Positions 45,146 through 54,818 are shown, counted from the first letter of the stretch. The stretch: DNA of 64,000 bases from Chitinophaga pinensis (GCA_945874665.1 CAMCHJ010000001.1:372001-436000); one strand, 5' to 3'. Notes: generated by a model not told the origin, from the letters alone. Numbers and translations: made by a program.

Positions 45146-45279
45146 TGGATAAAGATACAAAATGTGAACCTTTCGTTTAAGCACTCATGTATTTTATAAT
45201 GTAAGGCAAGCACTTCCAATTGATTATAAATTCAAGGGTGTTTTGGGGTTTTTTGGGAGTTTTATTGTGGCATTTGGTT

Positions 45280-45287
45280 TAATTTTG
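45280..45287 (+). promoter_or_regulatory. -7 element before the lipoprotein gene at 45331
   Basis: TAATTTTG matches TAnnTTTG and lies 43 bases before the ATG. No properly spaced TTG was found. Confidence 0.4.
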
Positions 45288-45330
45288 TGTTGCCTTAAAG
45301 GCATGGATTTTTAACTATTGTAGCCATTTC

Positions 45331-46065
45331 ATGCTTATGAAAAATACTTTGTTAGCTGCGTTTTTATTGGTGCTGTTAGGGGCTTGCGCAGACTATAACA
45401 TCAAAATAGACCAAGACATGCGTGCCGAGGCGCAAATGATGCCAGTCAAAGGCCGCCAAGGCCTCCGCATCAATCAAAAGGTGAGTTTTGGGGAGTTTTA
45501 CACCAGTCGGGTGCGCAGGGGCTGGACCGCCAAATACAATGTTCCATTCATGCTCCGCTTCCAAGGCGCCCAAGAAAAGCTTTCTTTTAGTCAGTTCGAC
45601 GCCCAAGGCAATGAAGCCATCGTATCGGCTGTAGGTAAGTTTCGCAGCACCGAGCTTCCCATACTCGGAGGCTATTTTGGCATTCCGCTCAAGTATAAGA
45701 ACTACTTTGCAGGTAATATCTACCTGCCTAAAACAGAGCAAATGTTCGATTTTGTAGTTTATAATCCTGAAGCCAATTTTAGACTGTTGCCTACTTCAGG
45801 CCTTCTTAAAAGTCCAGGCTTCGAAGTGGAGGTGATGGGCGTTACCCAACTCGATGACCGAAAAGTGTGGAACATCGATAACCTCGGTTTTGAGTACAAG
45901 GCAGAAGGTCGCTCCGTGGGAGCCGTTCAGATTTTTAACAATGGCAAAGTTTGGATTCGCAATGGCCTGCCTGAGGAGCAAAAGCTGGTGCTGGCAGCGC
46001 TTTCAACAGCCCTTATGATTCGTAACAACGAGTTGAGCCGGACAATAGATCCTTCATTGCCCTAA
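45331..46065 (+). CDS. Lipoprotein of unknown function
   Basis: A 244-residue lipoprotein (lipobox LGAC, 19 residues from the first Met; a second ATG at 45337 is equally good). The rest is predicted mostly beta, with a basic patch (YTSRVRRGWTAKY) and no motif I recognise. It may bind another envelope component. It stands alone between a divergent glycerophosphodiesterase gene and a 490-base gap. Confidence 0.7.
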   Translation: MLMKNTLLAAFLLVLLGACADYNIKIDQDMRAEAQMMPVKGRQGLRINQKVSFGEFYTSRVRRGWTAKYNVPFMLRFQGAQEKLSFSQFDAQGNEAIVSAVGKFRSTELPILGGYFGIPLKYKNYFAGNIYLPKTEQMFDFVVYNPEANFRLLPTSGLLKSPGFEVEVMGVTQLDDRKVWNIDNLGFEYKAEGRSVGAVQIFNNGKVWIRNGLPEEQKLVLAALSTALMIRNNELSRTIDPSLP

Positions 46066-46511
46066 ACAGCAAAGCTTTTAATAAAAAGCCTACACAAATC
46101 TGATGATTCATGCTGGCTTGTAATGTATTTATTTAAGGGGCTGACCTAAAGCCACAAGACGATTTTTAAGCACTTCGTCTGAAATTAAAATGCGGTATTT
46201 CAACTTAAAATACCTTTTTATTACCTGCAAAGGGGTTTGCTTGTACTCGGCACGCGACAAAGCGTTGGTGATTACATCATTCATACAAAACGTTTTAAGG
46301 TCCACCAAAATAAGGAGTTTTAAAACATGTGCGGTCGCAACAACGGCTTATAGTTCAAAAGTGCATAAGTATTTTTTATAGATGACGTTAATCGCTTGAT
46401 TACGTGCGGATTTTGACTTGGTGACAATCAAAAAAACCGGCAGTTAAGTGACTTTTTAAGAGTTTTAAACGCTCATTCAGAAAATAAGTCATGTGCTGTG
46501 CCTTTAATTTT
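46066..46511. other. AT-rich intergenic region, no gene supported
   Basis: The region has a short inverted repeat just after the lipoprotein gene (GCTTTT/AAAAGC, no T-run) and a 63-codon open frame at 46190-46381 with no homology-like features. No tRNA, riboswitch or promoter was recognised. It may hold remains of a decayed gene or an unrecognised RNA. Confidence 0.4.
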
Positions 46512-46535
46512 AAAAAACGCTTCTAAACCAGAAGC
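46512..46535 (-). terminator. Terminator of uvrC
   Basis: On the minus strand GCTTCT pairs with AGAAGC across GGTTT and is followed by G and six T residues. It lies ~21 bases past the uvrC stop. Confidence 0.7.
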
Positions 46536-46556
46536 ATAAAGGCGTTATCTGGTTTT

Positions 46557-48365
46557 TCACCTTGCATTTTGTTTAGCCAGCCAATCGTGCAGAATAGCAG
46601 CTTTGGCCTTGCCAATACAATTTTCAATATCGGCAGGTGCGGCAGCTTGTAGTCCGGCTACCGATTTAAAAGTGCGTAACAAACTTTCAACGGTCTTAGG
46701 TCCGATGCCTTCAATATCGCTGAGTGCCGATTTAATGGTGCCTTTTGAGCGTTTATTACGGTGGTGGGTGATGCCAAAGCGGTGCGCCTCATCGCGCAGT
46801 TGTTGTATGATTTTAAGACTGTAGCTGGTTTTGTCGAGGTGCAACGGCACCGGGTCGTGCGGATAAAACAGTTCTTCGAGGTTTTTGGCAATGCCTAGTA
46901 CAGGTATTTTGTTAAATAGGCCTAGGTTTTGCAGGGCGGTTACGGCGGAACTGAGCTGTCCTTTGCCGCCATCCACAATCAATAAATCAGGTAAGGGCTC
47001 TTTTTCGGCCAACAAACGGGTGTAGCGGCGCGTGATGGCCTCTTCCATGGTGGCAAAATCATTGGGGCCTTCAACGGTTTTAACGTTGAAGTGTCGGTAG
47101 TCTTTTTTGCTCGGTTTACCATCTTTAAAAACCACGCAAGCAGATACGGCGTAGCTGCCATGGAAATTGGAGTTATCTAAGCACTCAATGTGCCGCGGTT
47201 GCTTTTTGAGCCCCAAATCTACCCGCATTTGCTCCATCAACTTTTCGGTTTTTTGCACTTGCTGCTTGTTATTGCGCTGCTGCATGAGCTCGTTGAGGTG
47301 GTAAAACGCGTTTTTTAAGCTTAAATCAACTATTTTTTTCTTGTCCCCAATGCGTGGCACCTGAATATCGAGGCCCTCCGGCTCCGCCTCAATTTCGTGA
47401 TTGAGCAAAATTACCCGTGCATGGCTTTGGAAACGGTTCCGCAGCTCAATCAAACCATAGGTAAGCAGTGCCCCGGTTTCTTCTTCCAAGTTCTGGAGTA
47501 TTTCGAGGTTGTGGCTCCTTACGATGGCCCCGTTTTGAATGTGCAAGTAGTTCACCACCGACAACTCTTCCTGCCGCACAATGGTAAACACATCGGTATC
47601 GGTAATGTTGGGGTTTACTACGGCCGATTTCGATTGGTAGTTTTCAAGCGCTTCTATCTTGCGCTTCACCAAAGCGGCTTTTTCGAAAGCTAGATTGGCT
47701 GCATGCGCTTTCATCTCCTCCACCAATAGCTGTTGCGCTTTTTGGTAGCTGCCTTTGAGTATTTCCTTGATGGCCTCAATGCTGGCGTCGTAGTCGGTCT
47801 CCGTTTGGTAGGCCTCACAAGGCCCTAAACAATTGCCGATTTGATATTCTAAACAAGCCCTGAATTTGCCGCTGGTAATGTTGGCTTGGGTGAGCGAAAG
47901 ACTGCAAGTGCGCAGGGGGTAAATGCGTTTTACCAGTTCAAGCATGGTGCGCATCATCACCACAGAGGCATACGGACCATAATAGGTGCTGCCATCGCGA
48001 ATCATGCGCCGGGTAGGGAAAATGCGCGGGAAAGGCTCGTTTTTGATAACGATGTACGGATAAGTTTTATCGTCCTTGAGCCGTATGTTAAAGCGGGGCT
48101 GGTGTTTTTTGATGAGGGCATTTTCGAGCAACAGGGCATCGAGCTCGGTATCTACCAAGGTAAATTCGATGCGTGCAATTTTGCTTACCATTAAGCGAAT
48201 GCGGCCGCTTTCGTTGCGATCTGGCTGAAAATAGCTGCCTACGCGTTTTTTGAGGCTTTTAGCCTTGCCTACATACAACAACTTTTCTTGCGCATCGTAA
48301 TAGCGGTATACCCCTGGTTTATCAGGAATGGTGTATTCGAGGGCCTTAAAAGCTTCACTGGTCAT
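46557..48365 (-). CDS. uvrC: Excinuclease ABC subunit C
   Basis: A 602-residue nuclease that cuts both sides of a lesion bound by UvrB. The GIY-YIG domain is at the start (PDKPGVYRYYDAQEKLLYVGKAKSLKKRV), the UvrB-binding segment at ~residues 200-240 (ILKGSYQKAQQLLVEEMKAHA), the RNase H-like endonuclease with IECLDNSNFHGSYAV and LLIVDGGKGQLSSA, and a C-terminal helix-hairpin-helix (IEGIGPKTVESLLRTF). The start ATG at 48365 is preferred to 48389, because a -7 box at 48371-48378 lies between them. It is a single gene. Confidence 0.96.
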   Translation of the reverse strand: MTSEAFKALEYTIPDKPGVYRYYDAQEKLLYVGKAKSLKKRVGSYFQPDRNESGRIRLMVSKIARIEFTLVDTELDALLLENALIKKHQPRFNIRLKDDKTYPYIVIKNEPFPRIFPTRRMIRDGSTYYGPYASVVMMRTMLELVKRIYPLRTCSLSLTQANITSGKFRACLEYQIGNCLGPCEAYQTETDYDASIEAIKEILKGSYQKAQQLLVEEMKAHAANLAFEKAALVKRKIEALENYQSKSAVVNPNITDTDVFTIVRQEELSVVNYLHIQNGAIVRSHNLEILQNLEEETGALLTYGLIELRNRFQSHARVILLNHEIEAEPEGLDIQVPRIGDKKKIVDLSLKNAFYHLNELMQQRNNKQQVQKTEKLMEQMRVDLGLKKQPRHIECLDNSNFHGSYAVSACVVFKDGKPSKKDYRHFNVKTVEGPNDFATMEEAITRRYTRLLAEKEPLPDLLIVDGGKGQLSSAVTALQNLGLFNKIPVLGIAKNLEELFYPHDPVPLHLDKTSYSLKIIQQLRDEAHRFGITHHRNKRSKGTIKSALSDIEGIGPKTVESLLRTFKSVAGLQAAAPADIENCIGKAKAAILHDWLAKQNAR

Positions 48366-48370
48366 TCCTA

Positions 48371-48378
48371 CAAAGTTA
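48371..48378 (-). promoter_or_regulatory. -7 element 5 bases before the uvrC ATG
   Basis: TAACTTTG on the minus strand matches TAnnTTTG and ends 5 bases before the ATG at 48365, which would give a leaderless or nearly leaderless mRNA. No TTG is seen at -33. Confidence 0.45.
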
Positions 48379-48565
48379 AGCAGCTGCACGCAGCTCTGTT
48401 AGTGCTACTTTAAATTGCTTATTTGGTGGTTTAATACAATGATGGGTTGTTAGTAGGCCCCAAAATGCTGGTCTTTTTTAACTCATTGATGAGGGTAGCA
48501 TGGGAAAGGACGTACGACCACAACATTCCGCAGTAGCTCGTGCCGTAGAATTCGTTCGGAAAACG

Positions 48566-48573
48566 TACTTTTG
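48566..48573 (+). promoter_or_regulatory. -7 element before mnmH
   Basis: TACTTTTG matches TAnnTTTG and gives a leader of about 60 bases to the ATG at 48640. The -33 TTG is missing. Confidence 0.4.
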
Positions 48574-48639
48574 TTGCTGAGGTATTTCGGCCATGGAGCT
48601 ATTTTGCGCAGGGGTGTACCTACAGATCGGATTTCAAGG

Positions 48640-49686
48640 ATGAACAAGGGCGTTGTACGCGTTTCAATCACAGATTTTTTAGCTGCTTTGCCTGGGGCCG
48701 TTTGTTTAGACGTGCGCTCACCAGGTGAATTTGCAGCTGGACACTTACCTGGTGCTGAGTCGTTTCCGATTTTTAGCGATGCTGAGCGCGCTTTGGTAGG
48801 TACGGCTTACAAGCAGGAAAGTGCCAATAAGGCGCTTGAACTCGGACTCCTGTATGTAGGTCCTAAAATGCCGGCTTTTGTGCGCGAAGCCCGCCGCCTG
48901 AGTGCCGGAAAGCCCCTTTTAATGTACTGCTGGCGGGGTGGTCAAAGATCGGCTGCCATGGCTTGGTTGCTGTCGCAGGCGGGACTCGACGTATTGCTCC
49001 TCGAAGGCGGGTACAAAGCTTGGCGACAATATGCGCATCAATTATTCGAGCAAAAGTGGCTATTACGCGTAGTTGGAGGCTTTACAGGCGCTGGTAAAAC
49101 AGAAACCCTGGTGCATTTGCAAAAATTGGGCGCGCAAGTGCTCGACCTCGAAGCCTTGGCCAAGCACAAGGGCTCGGCTTTTGGCGGGATGGCGCATGTA
49201 CCACAGCCCACCAATGAGCATTTCATCAACTTGATGGCCATGCATTTACTGTCGCTAGATCCAAATCAATGGGTATGGGTAGAAGACGAAAGCCGCATGA
49301 TCGGCAGCATCAATCTGCCTGTGCCTTTTTATCAGCAAATGGAGGCAGCGCCATGCTATTTGTTAGAAGTAAGCATCAAACGACGCATTCAACGCTTGTT
49401 AGCCGAATATGGCCGGGCAAAAAGCGATGTTTTGCAGCAAAATTTCGTTCGAATTGGAAAAAAAATTGGCGGTCAGCAAGTCAATGTTGCCATTCAGGCC
49501 TTGCAAGAAGGCGATTTAACCACAGCGGCGAGCATCGCTTTGCGGTATTACGACAAGGCGTACGAACTCGATTTGAAGGCCAAAAATCCTTCACAAATTT
49601 GTGTAGTGGTTGCTGCTCAAGAAGAAGCCTATAGCTATGCTCAAAAACTCATTCAGCTAACTACCGAACCCCATGAGTACGCTTAA
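48640..49686 (+). CDS. mnmH: tRNA 2-selenouridine synthase
   Basis: A 348-residue enzyme (SelU/YbbB) that converts 2-thiouridine at tRNA position 34 to 2-selenouridine by way of a geranylated intermediate. The rhodanese domain (residues 5-135) carries VCLDVRSPGEFAAGHLPGA and the catalytic C97 in LLMYCWRGGQRS. A P-loop follows at residues 147-154 (GFTGAGKT). Length is normal. The ATG at 48640 starts the rhodanese domain; upstream in-frame codons are rejected. Its end overlaps selD, the selenium donor, by 14 bases. Confidence 0.94.
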   Translation: MNKGVVRVSITDFLAALPGAVCLDVRSPGEFAAGHLPGAESFPIFSDAERALVGTAYKQESANKALELGLLYVGPKMPAFVREARRLSAGKPLLMYCWRGGQRSAAMAWLLSQAGLDVLLLEGGYKAWRQYAHQLFEQKWLLRVVGGFTGAGKTETLVHLQKLGAQVLDLEALAKHKGSAFGGMAHVPQPTNEHFINLMAMHLLSLDPNQWVWVEDESRMIGSINLPVPFYQQMEAAPCYLLEVSIKRRIQRLLAEYGRAKSDVLQQNFVRIGKKIGGQQVNVAIQALQEGDLTTAASIALRYYDKAYELDLKAKNPSQICVVVAAQEEAYSYAQKLIQLTTEPHEYA

Positions 49687-50695
49687 ACTAACCGAATTTA
49701 GCAGTGGCTCGGGCTGCGGCTGTAAAATTGCGCCGGCGGTGTTAGACCAGGTACTGGCCGGACTTGGCAAAAGGAATTTTCCGAATTTACTTGTTGGTCC
49801 AGAGCACAAAGACGATGCCGCTGTTTACCGGCTGGGTCCCGACCAATTACTCATTGCCACCACCGACTTTTTTACGCCAATTGTCAACGATCCATACGAT
49901 TTTGGGCGTATAGCGGCCACCAATGCCATTAGCGATGTGTATGCCATGGGCGGTAAACCCATCATGGCACTCAGCATATTGGCCTGGCCAACCGAAAAAC
50001 TCGCGCCGGCAATTGCCGCTGAAGTCCTGCGGGGCGCACAGGAGGTATGCGACGATGCAGGTATTCCCCTCGCCGGCGGACACAGCATTGATGCTCCGGA
50101 GCCTGTATTTGGATTGAGTGTAAATGGATTGGTTACCGACACCCAGTTGCGAACCAATGGCGGCGGCAAGCCCGGCGATTTGTTATACCTCACCAAGCCC
50201 CTGGGTGTTGGTATTTTTGCTACTGCCCTCAAGAAAGAAAAAATCAGCACCCCCGATTTATTTCGGTTGCTCGACATCACTACGCAACTCAACAGCATTG
50301 GCATGTTGTTTGGCGAAATGCCCATGGTACATGCCCTCACCGATGTTACTGGCTTTGGTTTGCTCGGTCATCTGCTCGAAGTTTGTGCAGCCTCTGGCAC
50401 GGGTGCTCAGCTCAACTTAGCCAGCATTCCACTCCTTCCAGGGTTGCAAGTATACCTTGATCAGTTTTTGCTGCCCGACCAAGTGTATCGCAATTGGAAT
50501 GCCTATGGTGCGCAGGTGCAGGGCGTAACGGGAGCGGAGTTTATGTACCTCTGCGACCCCCAAACGAGCGGTGGCTTGTTGGTAAGCATCGACCAGCACG
50601 CGGCCCACAGTTTTGAGCAGCGCATGCAAATTGCCGGCCAAGACGTTTGGCAGATAGGGCGGTTGATACCGGGTGCAGGCATTCAAGTTTTATAA
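49673..50695 (+). CDS. selD: Selenide, water dikinase (selenophosphate synthetase)
   Basis: A 340-residue enzyme that makes selenophosphate from selenide and ATP. The active segment SSGSGCGCKIAP has Cys15 and Lys18, equal to Cys17/Lys20 of E. coli SelD; no in-frame TGA is used, so this is the Cys form. The AIRS domains contain DDAAVYRLG, TDFFTPIVNDPYDFGRIAATNAISDVYAMGG and DVTGFGLLGHLLEV. No selA or selB gene is nearby. The 14-base overlap with mnmH implies coupling, so its main use here is tRNA selenouridine. Confidence 0.96.
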   Translation: MSTLKLTEFSSGSGCGCKIAPAVLDQVLAGLGKRNFPNLLVGPEHKDDAAVYRLGPDQLLIATTDFFTPIVNDPYDFGRIAATNAISDVYAMGGKPIMALSILAWPTEKLAPAIAAEVLRGAQEVCDDAGIPLAGGHSIDAPEPVFGLSVNGLVTDTQLRTNGGGKPGDLLYLTKPLGVGIFATALKKEKISTPDLFRLLDITTQLNSIGMLFGEMPMVHALTDVTGFGLLGHLLEVCAASGTGAQLNLASIPLLPGLQVYLDQFLLPDQVYRNWNAYGAQVQGVTGAEFMYLCDPQTSGGLLVSIDQHAAHSFEQRMQIAGQDVWQIGRLIPGAGIQVL

Positions 50696-50763
50696 CGGAA
50701 CAGGCTATTTCTTCTGTCTGTGCAGCGAATAGCAGCCATTTGCACCTTATATAGGCCCTCAGC

Positions 50764-52527
50764 TTATTGTGCTGCGTTTTTCAAATGTAACTCTTTCCAC
50801 TGAATGGCGTCGATTGGGCCAGGAGCGTCAATCATCACGTCGCGGCCTGCGTTGTTTTTAGGGAAGGCAATGAAATCGCGGATGCTTTCGCTGCCACCAA
50901 ACAAGGCACACAAACGGTCGAATCCAAAGGCCAAACCACCATGTGGCGGCGCACCGTATTCAAAAGCATTGAGTAAGAAGCCAAATTTCTCTTCCGCTTC
51001 TTCGGCAGTGAACCCCAGCACTTCAAACATCTTAGCTTGCAATTGGCGGTCGTGAATACGAATGGAACCCCCGCCTATTTCATTGCCATTGAGCACCATG
51101 TCGTAGGCATTGGCTTTTATTGCACCCGGGTCGGTGCCTAATTTGTGTAAATCTTCGGGTCGCGGTGCGGTAAATGGGTGGTGCATGGCCATCCAGCGGC
51201 CGTTTTCAGTATCGCGCTCCAGCAGCGGAAAATCGAGCACCCACAAGGCCTTGTATTCACTAGGATTGCGTAAGCCCAATTGGTTGCCAAGTTCTAAACG
51301 CAATTCCGATGCTGCTTTGAGGGTTTGGCTTTTGTCGCCAGCCAAAATCAATAGCAAATCACCGCCCGTTAAACCTGCTAAACTTGCCCATTGCTGCAAA
51401 GCGGCTTGGTCGTAAAATTTGTCCACACTCGATTTTAAGCTGCCATCAGCCTCAAAACGCACCCAAACCATCCCTTTCATGCCAATTTGTGGGCGTTTTA
51501 CCCATTCGGTCAGCGCGTCAATTTGTTTGCGGGTATAATCACCAGCACCGGCAATCGGCAATCCGATAACCGCTTCCGCACTATCAAAAACTACAAAATT
51601 AGCGCCGCTGGTCAGGTCATTGCCATAGCCTTTGAGGTGCGCCAACTGCATAGCAAAACGCGTATCGGGTTTGTCGTTGCCGTACATACGCATCGCATCA
51701 TCGTAACTCATGCGTGCTATTTCACCTATATCGATGCCCTTTACCTCTGTGAAAAGCGATCGAAACATGCCCTCAAACATGCTCAGAATATCTTCGCGCT
51801 CCACAAAGGCCATTTCACAGTCGATTTGTGTGAACTCCGGCTGTCGGTCAGCCCGCAAATCCTCATCTCTAAAGCACTTTACAATTTGGAAATAGCGGTC
51901 AAATCCCCCCACCATGAGCAACTGCTTAAAAGTTTGCGGCGATTGTGGGAGGGCATAAAACTCGCCAGCATGCATCCGCGACGGCACTACAAAATCGCGC
52001 GCGCCTTCAGGGGTGCTTTTGATTAATACAGGCGTTTCTACCTCTAGAAAGCCTTGGCCATCGAGGTAGCGGCGTACCGATTGTGCTACTTTGTGCCGAA
52101 GCTCCAACTTGGCCCGAACCGGATTACGACGCAAATCGAGGTAACGGTATTGCATCCGCAGGTCGTCGCCGCCGTCGGTTTCATCTTCAATTAAAAAGGG
52201 AGGTAGCTTAGCAGGATTTAAAATCTCCACTTTGCTGAGCTTGATTTCTACTTCGCCGGTAGGCATTTTGTCGTTTTTGGCATAACGCTCAATCACTTCG
52301 CCATGGGCTGCAATTACAAACTCACGACCCAAACTGCGCAAGGCAGTGAGTACTTCTGTTGACGCTTTGCCTTCTTCAGCCATCAATTGACTGATGCCAT
52401 AACGGTCGCGCAAATCTACCCAGATCATGCCTCCTTTGTCGCGTACTTTGCTTACCCACCCGCAGAGGATAACCGATTTTCCAACGTCAGAAAGGCGTAA
52501 TTCGCCGCAAGTTTGGGTACGAAGCAT
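50764..52527 (-). CDS. aspS: Aspartate--tRNA ligase
   Basis: A 587-residue class IIb synthetase. The OB-fold anticodon domain is at the start ([26 protein letters not shown]), then the catalytic core with [10 protein letters not shown] (motif 1 area), [21 protein letters not shown] (motif 2), the bacterial GAD insertion (~residues 290-420) and motif 3 ([15 protein letters not shown]). Length is standard for bacterial AspRS. A -7 box lies 22 bases upstream. Single gene. Confidence 0.97.
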   Translation of the reverse strand: MLRTQTCGELRLSDVGKSVILCGWVSKVRDKGGMIWVDLRDRYGISQLMAEEGKASTEVLTALRSLGREFVIAAHGEVIERYAKNDKMPTGEVEIKLSKVEILNPAKLPPFLIEDETDGGDDLRMQYRYLDLRRNPVRAKLELRHKVAQSVRRYLDGQGFLEVETPVLIKSTPEGARDFVVPSRMHAGEFYALPQSPQTFKQLLMVGGFDRYFQIVKCFRDEDLRADRQPEFTQIDCEMAFVEREDILSMFEGMFRSLFTEVKGIDIGEIARMSYDDAMRMYGNDKPDTRFAMQLAHLKGYGNDLTSGANFVVFDSAEAVIGLPIAGAGDYTRKQIDALTEWVKRPQIGMKGMVWVRFEADGSLKSSVDKFYDQAALQQWASLAGLTGGDLLLILAGDKSQTLKAASELRLELGNQLGLRNPSEYKALWVLDFPLLERDTENGRWMAMHHPFTAPRPEDLHKLGTDPGAIKANAYDMVLNGNEIGGGSIRIHDRQLQAKMFEVLGFTAEEAEEKFGFLLNAFEYGAPPHGGLAFGFDRLCALFGGSESIRDFIAFPKNNAGRDVMIDAPGPIDAIQWKELHLKNAAQ

Positions 52528-52548
52528 GATTTTGTTTTGTTAAGTCCA

Positions 52549-52556
52549 CAAAAATA
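52549..52556 (-). promoter_or_regulatory. -7 element of aspS
   Basis: TATTTTTG on the minus strand matches TAnnTTTG, 21 bases before the aspS ATG. The -33 TTG is missing. Confidence 0.45.
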
Positions 52557-52607
52557 CGGCTATTCTTGCTCATTTAGAAACCTCATTGCGAAAGGTATAA
52601 GCTCAGC

Positions 52608-52638
52608 AAGCCTGCCAATGGCAATAAGCCTGCCAATG
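52608..52638. repeat. 13-bp direct repeat, 18-bp period
   Basis: AAGCCTGCCAATG occurs at 52608-52620 and 52626-52638. It lies in the divergent gap between aspS and tadA. The role is unknown; it may simply be a small local duplication. Confidence 0.6.
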
Positions 52639-52736
52639 ACGGCAAATAACCGGCATGGTACGCTAAATGGACTGCCGATGCGTGTGCTCGGCGCTACTTT
52701 CAGCAACGAGTTACTGCTTTCCCAAAATGCTTGAGC

Positions 52737-52744
52737 TATATTTG
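52737..52744 (+). promoter_or_regulatory. -7 element just before tadA
   Basis: TATATTTG is a perfect TAnnTTTG box ending 4 bases before the GTG used as the tadA start. If transcription begins about 5 bases on, either the mRNA is leaderless or the ATG at 52782 is the real start. Confidence 0.5.
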
Positions 52745-52748
52745 TAGG

Positions 52749-53204
52749 GTGGATATTCATTTAAACAACGATGTGCATTGGATGGGGGAAGCCCTGCGTG
52801 AAGCACAAAAAGCGTTTGACAAAGGGGAGGTGCCTGTAGGGGCGGTGGTGGTTTCGGGGAATAAAATCATTGGGCGCGGACACAACCTCACCGAGCAGCT
52901 CAACGATGTAACTGCGCATGCTGAAATGCAGGCCATTACCGCTGCGGCCAATTATTTAGGAGGTAAGTACCTACAAACGTGCACGCTCTTTGTAACGCTT
53001 GAGCCTTGTGTGATGTGTGCTGGAGCCCTGTTTTGGTCGCAAATCAGTAGAATCGTGGTTGCCGCTCCAGATGCGAAACGTGGGTTTTCGCTAAAGGGTA
53101 ATCTGTTGCATCCTAAGACTGTTTATGAGCAAGGCGTAAGGGCCGAAGAGGCTTCGATGCTACTGAAACAGTTTTTTGTTCAGATGAGACAATCAAAAAA
53201 TTAA
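52749..53204 (+). CDS. tadA: tRNA adenosine(34) deaminase / nucleoside deaminase
   Basis: A 151-residue zinc deaminase of the TadA type, which makes inosine at tRNA-Arg position 34. Zinc ligands are His57 in HAEM and Cys87/Cys90 in PCVMC, with Glu59 as proton shuttle. The upstream part EALREAQKAFDKGEVPVGAVVV is family-typical. The GTG at 52749 is used; ATG at 52782 (MGEALREA) is possible and would suit the -7 box better. Other deaminases such as guanine deaminase are less likely. Confidence 0.9.
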   Translation: MDIHLNNDVHWMGEALREAQKAFDKGEVPVGAVVVSGNKIIGRGHNLTEQLNDVTAHAEMQAITAAANYLGGKYLQTCTLFVTLEPCVMCAGALFWSQISRIVVAAPDAKRGFSLKGNLLHPKTVYEQGVRAEEASMLLKQFFVQMRQSKN

Positions 53205-53296
53205 GCTGCACGTTGGTTCCAAGGAGATGTCCGCGCCGGCATGCCCTTGGGATCAAAATTTATCTCAACCCGTTATTCAAAGCATCCGCTAGCGCA

Positions 53297-54112
53297 TTAC
53301 GCCGTTTGAGGCTGTTTCTTTTTTAGCAGGTAGTAGCAGCTGGTGGTGAAAAAGTCGCGTACCCAAGGCAACGCCTTGATAAACCCGAACTGCTCCCTGG
53401 TTTTTAGGCCGAATTTATGCTCGTAAATGGGATTGATGAAGTAATGCAGTTCGCGCGCCATTTCAAAGCCAGTTTGTTTATATAGCCGATTCATTTGCGC
53501 AATACTCACCCGGTAGTCATGTATTTCGGCCAGTTCATCAACCACTTCCTGGGGCTCCTTAAAGGCTTTTAATAAGCCTACATAGGCGCTCTTGGGTAGC
53601 AAATGAAACCATGGTAATTTTTTGAGTAATGACGCTTGGGCTATTTGTTGGTGTCCGCCAAACGGCATTCGCCAAGGTGGCCAGCCGATAAAAAGCAAAC
53701 CATCGTCGGTTAAAAACTTGCGCATCTGCAAAAGCGCTTTGTCTTTGTTGGGAATGTGTTCAATGACATCCTTCAAAATAATCAGATGAAACTGCCCAAT
53801 GAATTGCTTTTCGATTTCAGGGTTGAATATGTCTTCGGCAAATAATTGCATATGACCGCTTTCAACCAAATCGGCCATCAATATTTTGCCTTCTTCTATC
53901 TTGATAGCGTTCAGGTCTATGCCCGTACATTGCGCTCCTGCCTCTGCAAATGGTCTCAAATTACCGCCCTCACCACAACCGAGCTCCAAGATACGCGCCG
54001 AAGCTAAGGCTACAGGCAAAGCAGGTTGCACAAAAGGAATGATGCTTTTGCGCGTGTTTTCGGCTAAAAACGACAGATAAAAAGCATGGTCCTGGTGGAA
54101 ATCGTAAGGCAT
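53297..54112 (-). CDS. SAM-dependent class I methyltransferase
   Basis: A 271-residue methyltransferase. Motif I is ARILELGCGEGGNLRPFAEAG, followed by CTGIDLNAIKIEEGK, and the later block LIILKDVIEHIPNKDKALLQM. The C-terminal ~100 residues are basic and aromatic with no known motif. The start is ATG at 54112; an in-frame GTG lies two codons upstream. The substrate (small molecule, lipid or glycan) cannot be told. Single gene. Confidence 0.88.
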   Translation of the reverse strand: MPYDFHQDHAFYLSFLAENTRKSIIPFVQPALPVALASARILELGCGEGGNLRPFAEAGAQCTGIDLNAIKIEEGKILMADLVESGHMQLFAEDIFNPEIEKQFIGQFHLIILKDVIEHIPNKDKALLQMRKFLTDDGLLFIGWPPWRMPFGGHQQIAQASLLKKLPWFHLLPKSAYVGLLKAFKEPQEVVDELAEIHDYRVSIAQMNRLYKQTGFEMARELHYFINPIYEHKFGLKTREQFGFIKALPWVRDFFTTSCYYLLKKKQPQTA

Positions 54113-54174
54113 AGGCACGAAAATAGCTGGTTTTACGAATAGAAAGAACTATTTTGCCCTTAGAATTTATAACT

Positions 54175-54570
54175 ATGAAGCAGATCTTTCTTTTTCTTTC
54201 GGTGATGGGGGTATTGGCCTGTGGTAACCAGTCTGCAAGCAGCGACCAACATATGACTTTAAATGTGGTGGATTTTGCTGCCAAAATGAAGTCTGAGCCC
54301 GGCACAGTGCTTGATGTACGTACCATTGAAGAGCATCAAGATGGGTTTATTGCAGGCGCTCAGCAATACGATTATTACGAAACAACTTCGTTTAAGGCAG
54401 CTTTGAATGGTCTCGATAAAGACAAAACCTATTACATATACTGTCGTTCTGGTGGCCGCAGTGGTACCACCCTCGATATGATGCAGCAAATGGGCTTTAA
54501 GAAAGTGTATAATTTAGAAGGTGGCATGTTGGCTTGGCGTCGCGCCAACCAGCCAGTAGCTACCCCTTAA
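54175..54570 (+). CDS. Rhodanese-domain lipoprotein
   Basis: A 131-residue lipoprotein (lipobox VLAC, C16). The single rhodanese domain carries GTVLDVRTIEEHQDGFIAGA, the active loop YCRSGGRSGTT with the catalytic Cys, and the end NLEGGMLAWRRA. It should move sulfane sulfur in the periplasm or bind thiol compounds. It ends 4 bases inside the convergent anti-sigma gene. Confidence 0.9.
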   Translation: MKQIFLFLSVMGVLACGNQSASSDQHMTLNVVDFAAKMKSEPGTVLDVRTIEEHQDGFIAGAQQYDYYETTSFKAALNGLDKDKTYYIYCRSGGRSGTTLDMMQQMGFKKVYNLEGGMLAWRRANQPVATP

Positions 54571-54818
54571 CCTTTGGCTAAAAGCATCGAGATTTTATTC
54601 TTGATGTTGTTAACCAATTGGTTATTCACAATTTTGCGCTCGCATTTCTGGCGAACTGCCTCTTTAAAAGTCTTTTCAATTTCGTACTTCTCTAAACATT
54701 TGTGGCAATGCTCCACGTGTTCTAAGAAAATAGGGATCTCAAATTCTGACATTTCCCCATCGAGGTATTGCGGGATTTTGCCCACTACCTTAAAGCACAT
54801 ATTGTCTCTACGATTCAT
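54567..54818 (-). CDS. Zinc-type anti-sigma factor, soluble
   Basis: An 83-residue protein with the ZAS motif H34-x3-C38-x2-C41 (HVEHCHKC) after a typical lead-in YLDGEMSEFE. No membrane segment follows, so it is a cytoplasmic anti-sigma, as with RsrA-type redox sensors. It overlaps the ECF sigma gene by four bases, so it most likely holds that sigma. The second half is Lys-rich and helical. Zinc ejection or thiol oxidation would release the sigma if it acts like RsrA; this is by analogy. Confidence 0.8.
   Translation of the reverse strand: MNRRDNMCFKVVGKIPQYLDGEMSEFEIPIFLEHVEHCHKCLEKYEIEKTFKEAVRQKCERKIVNNQLVNNIKNKISMLLAKG

Noticed and set aside
46190-46381. 63-codon frame in the gap between the lipoprotein and uvrC
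   Set aside because: No signal peptide, motif or promoter; composition is like the AT-rich gap around it.
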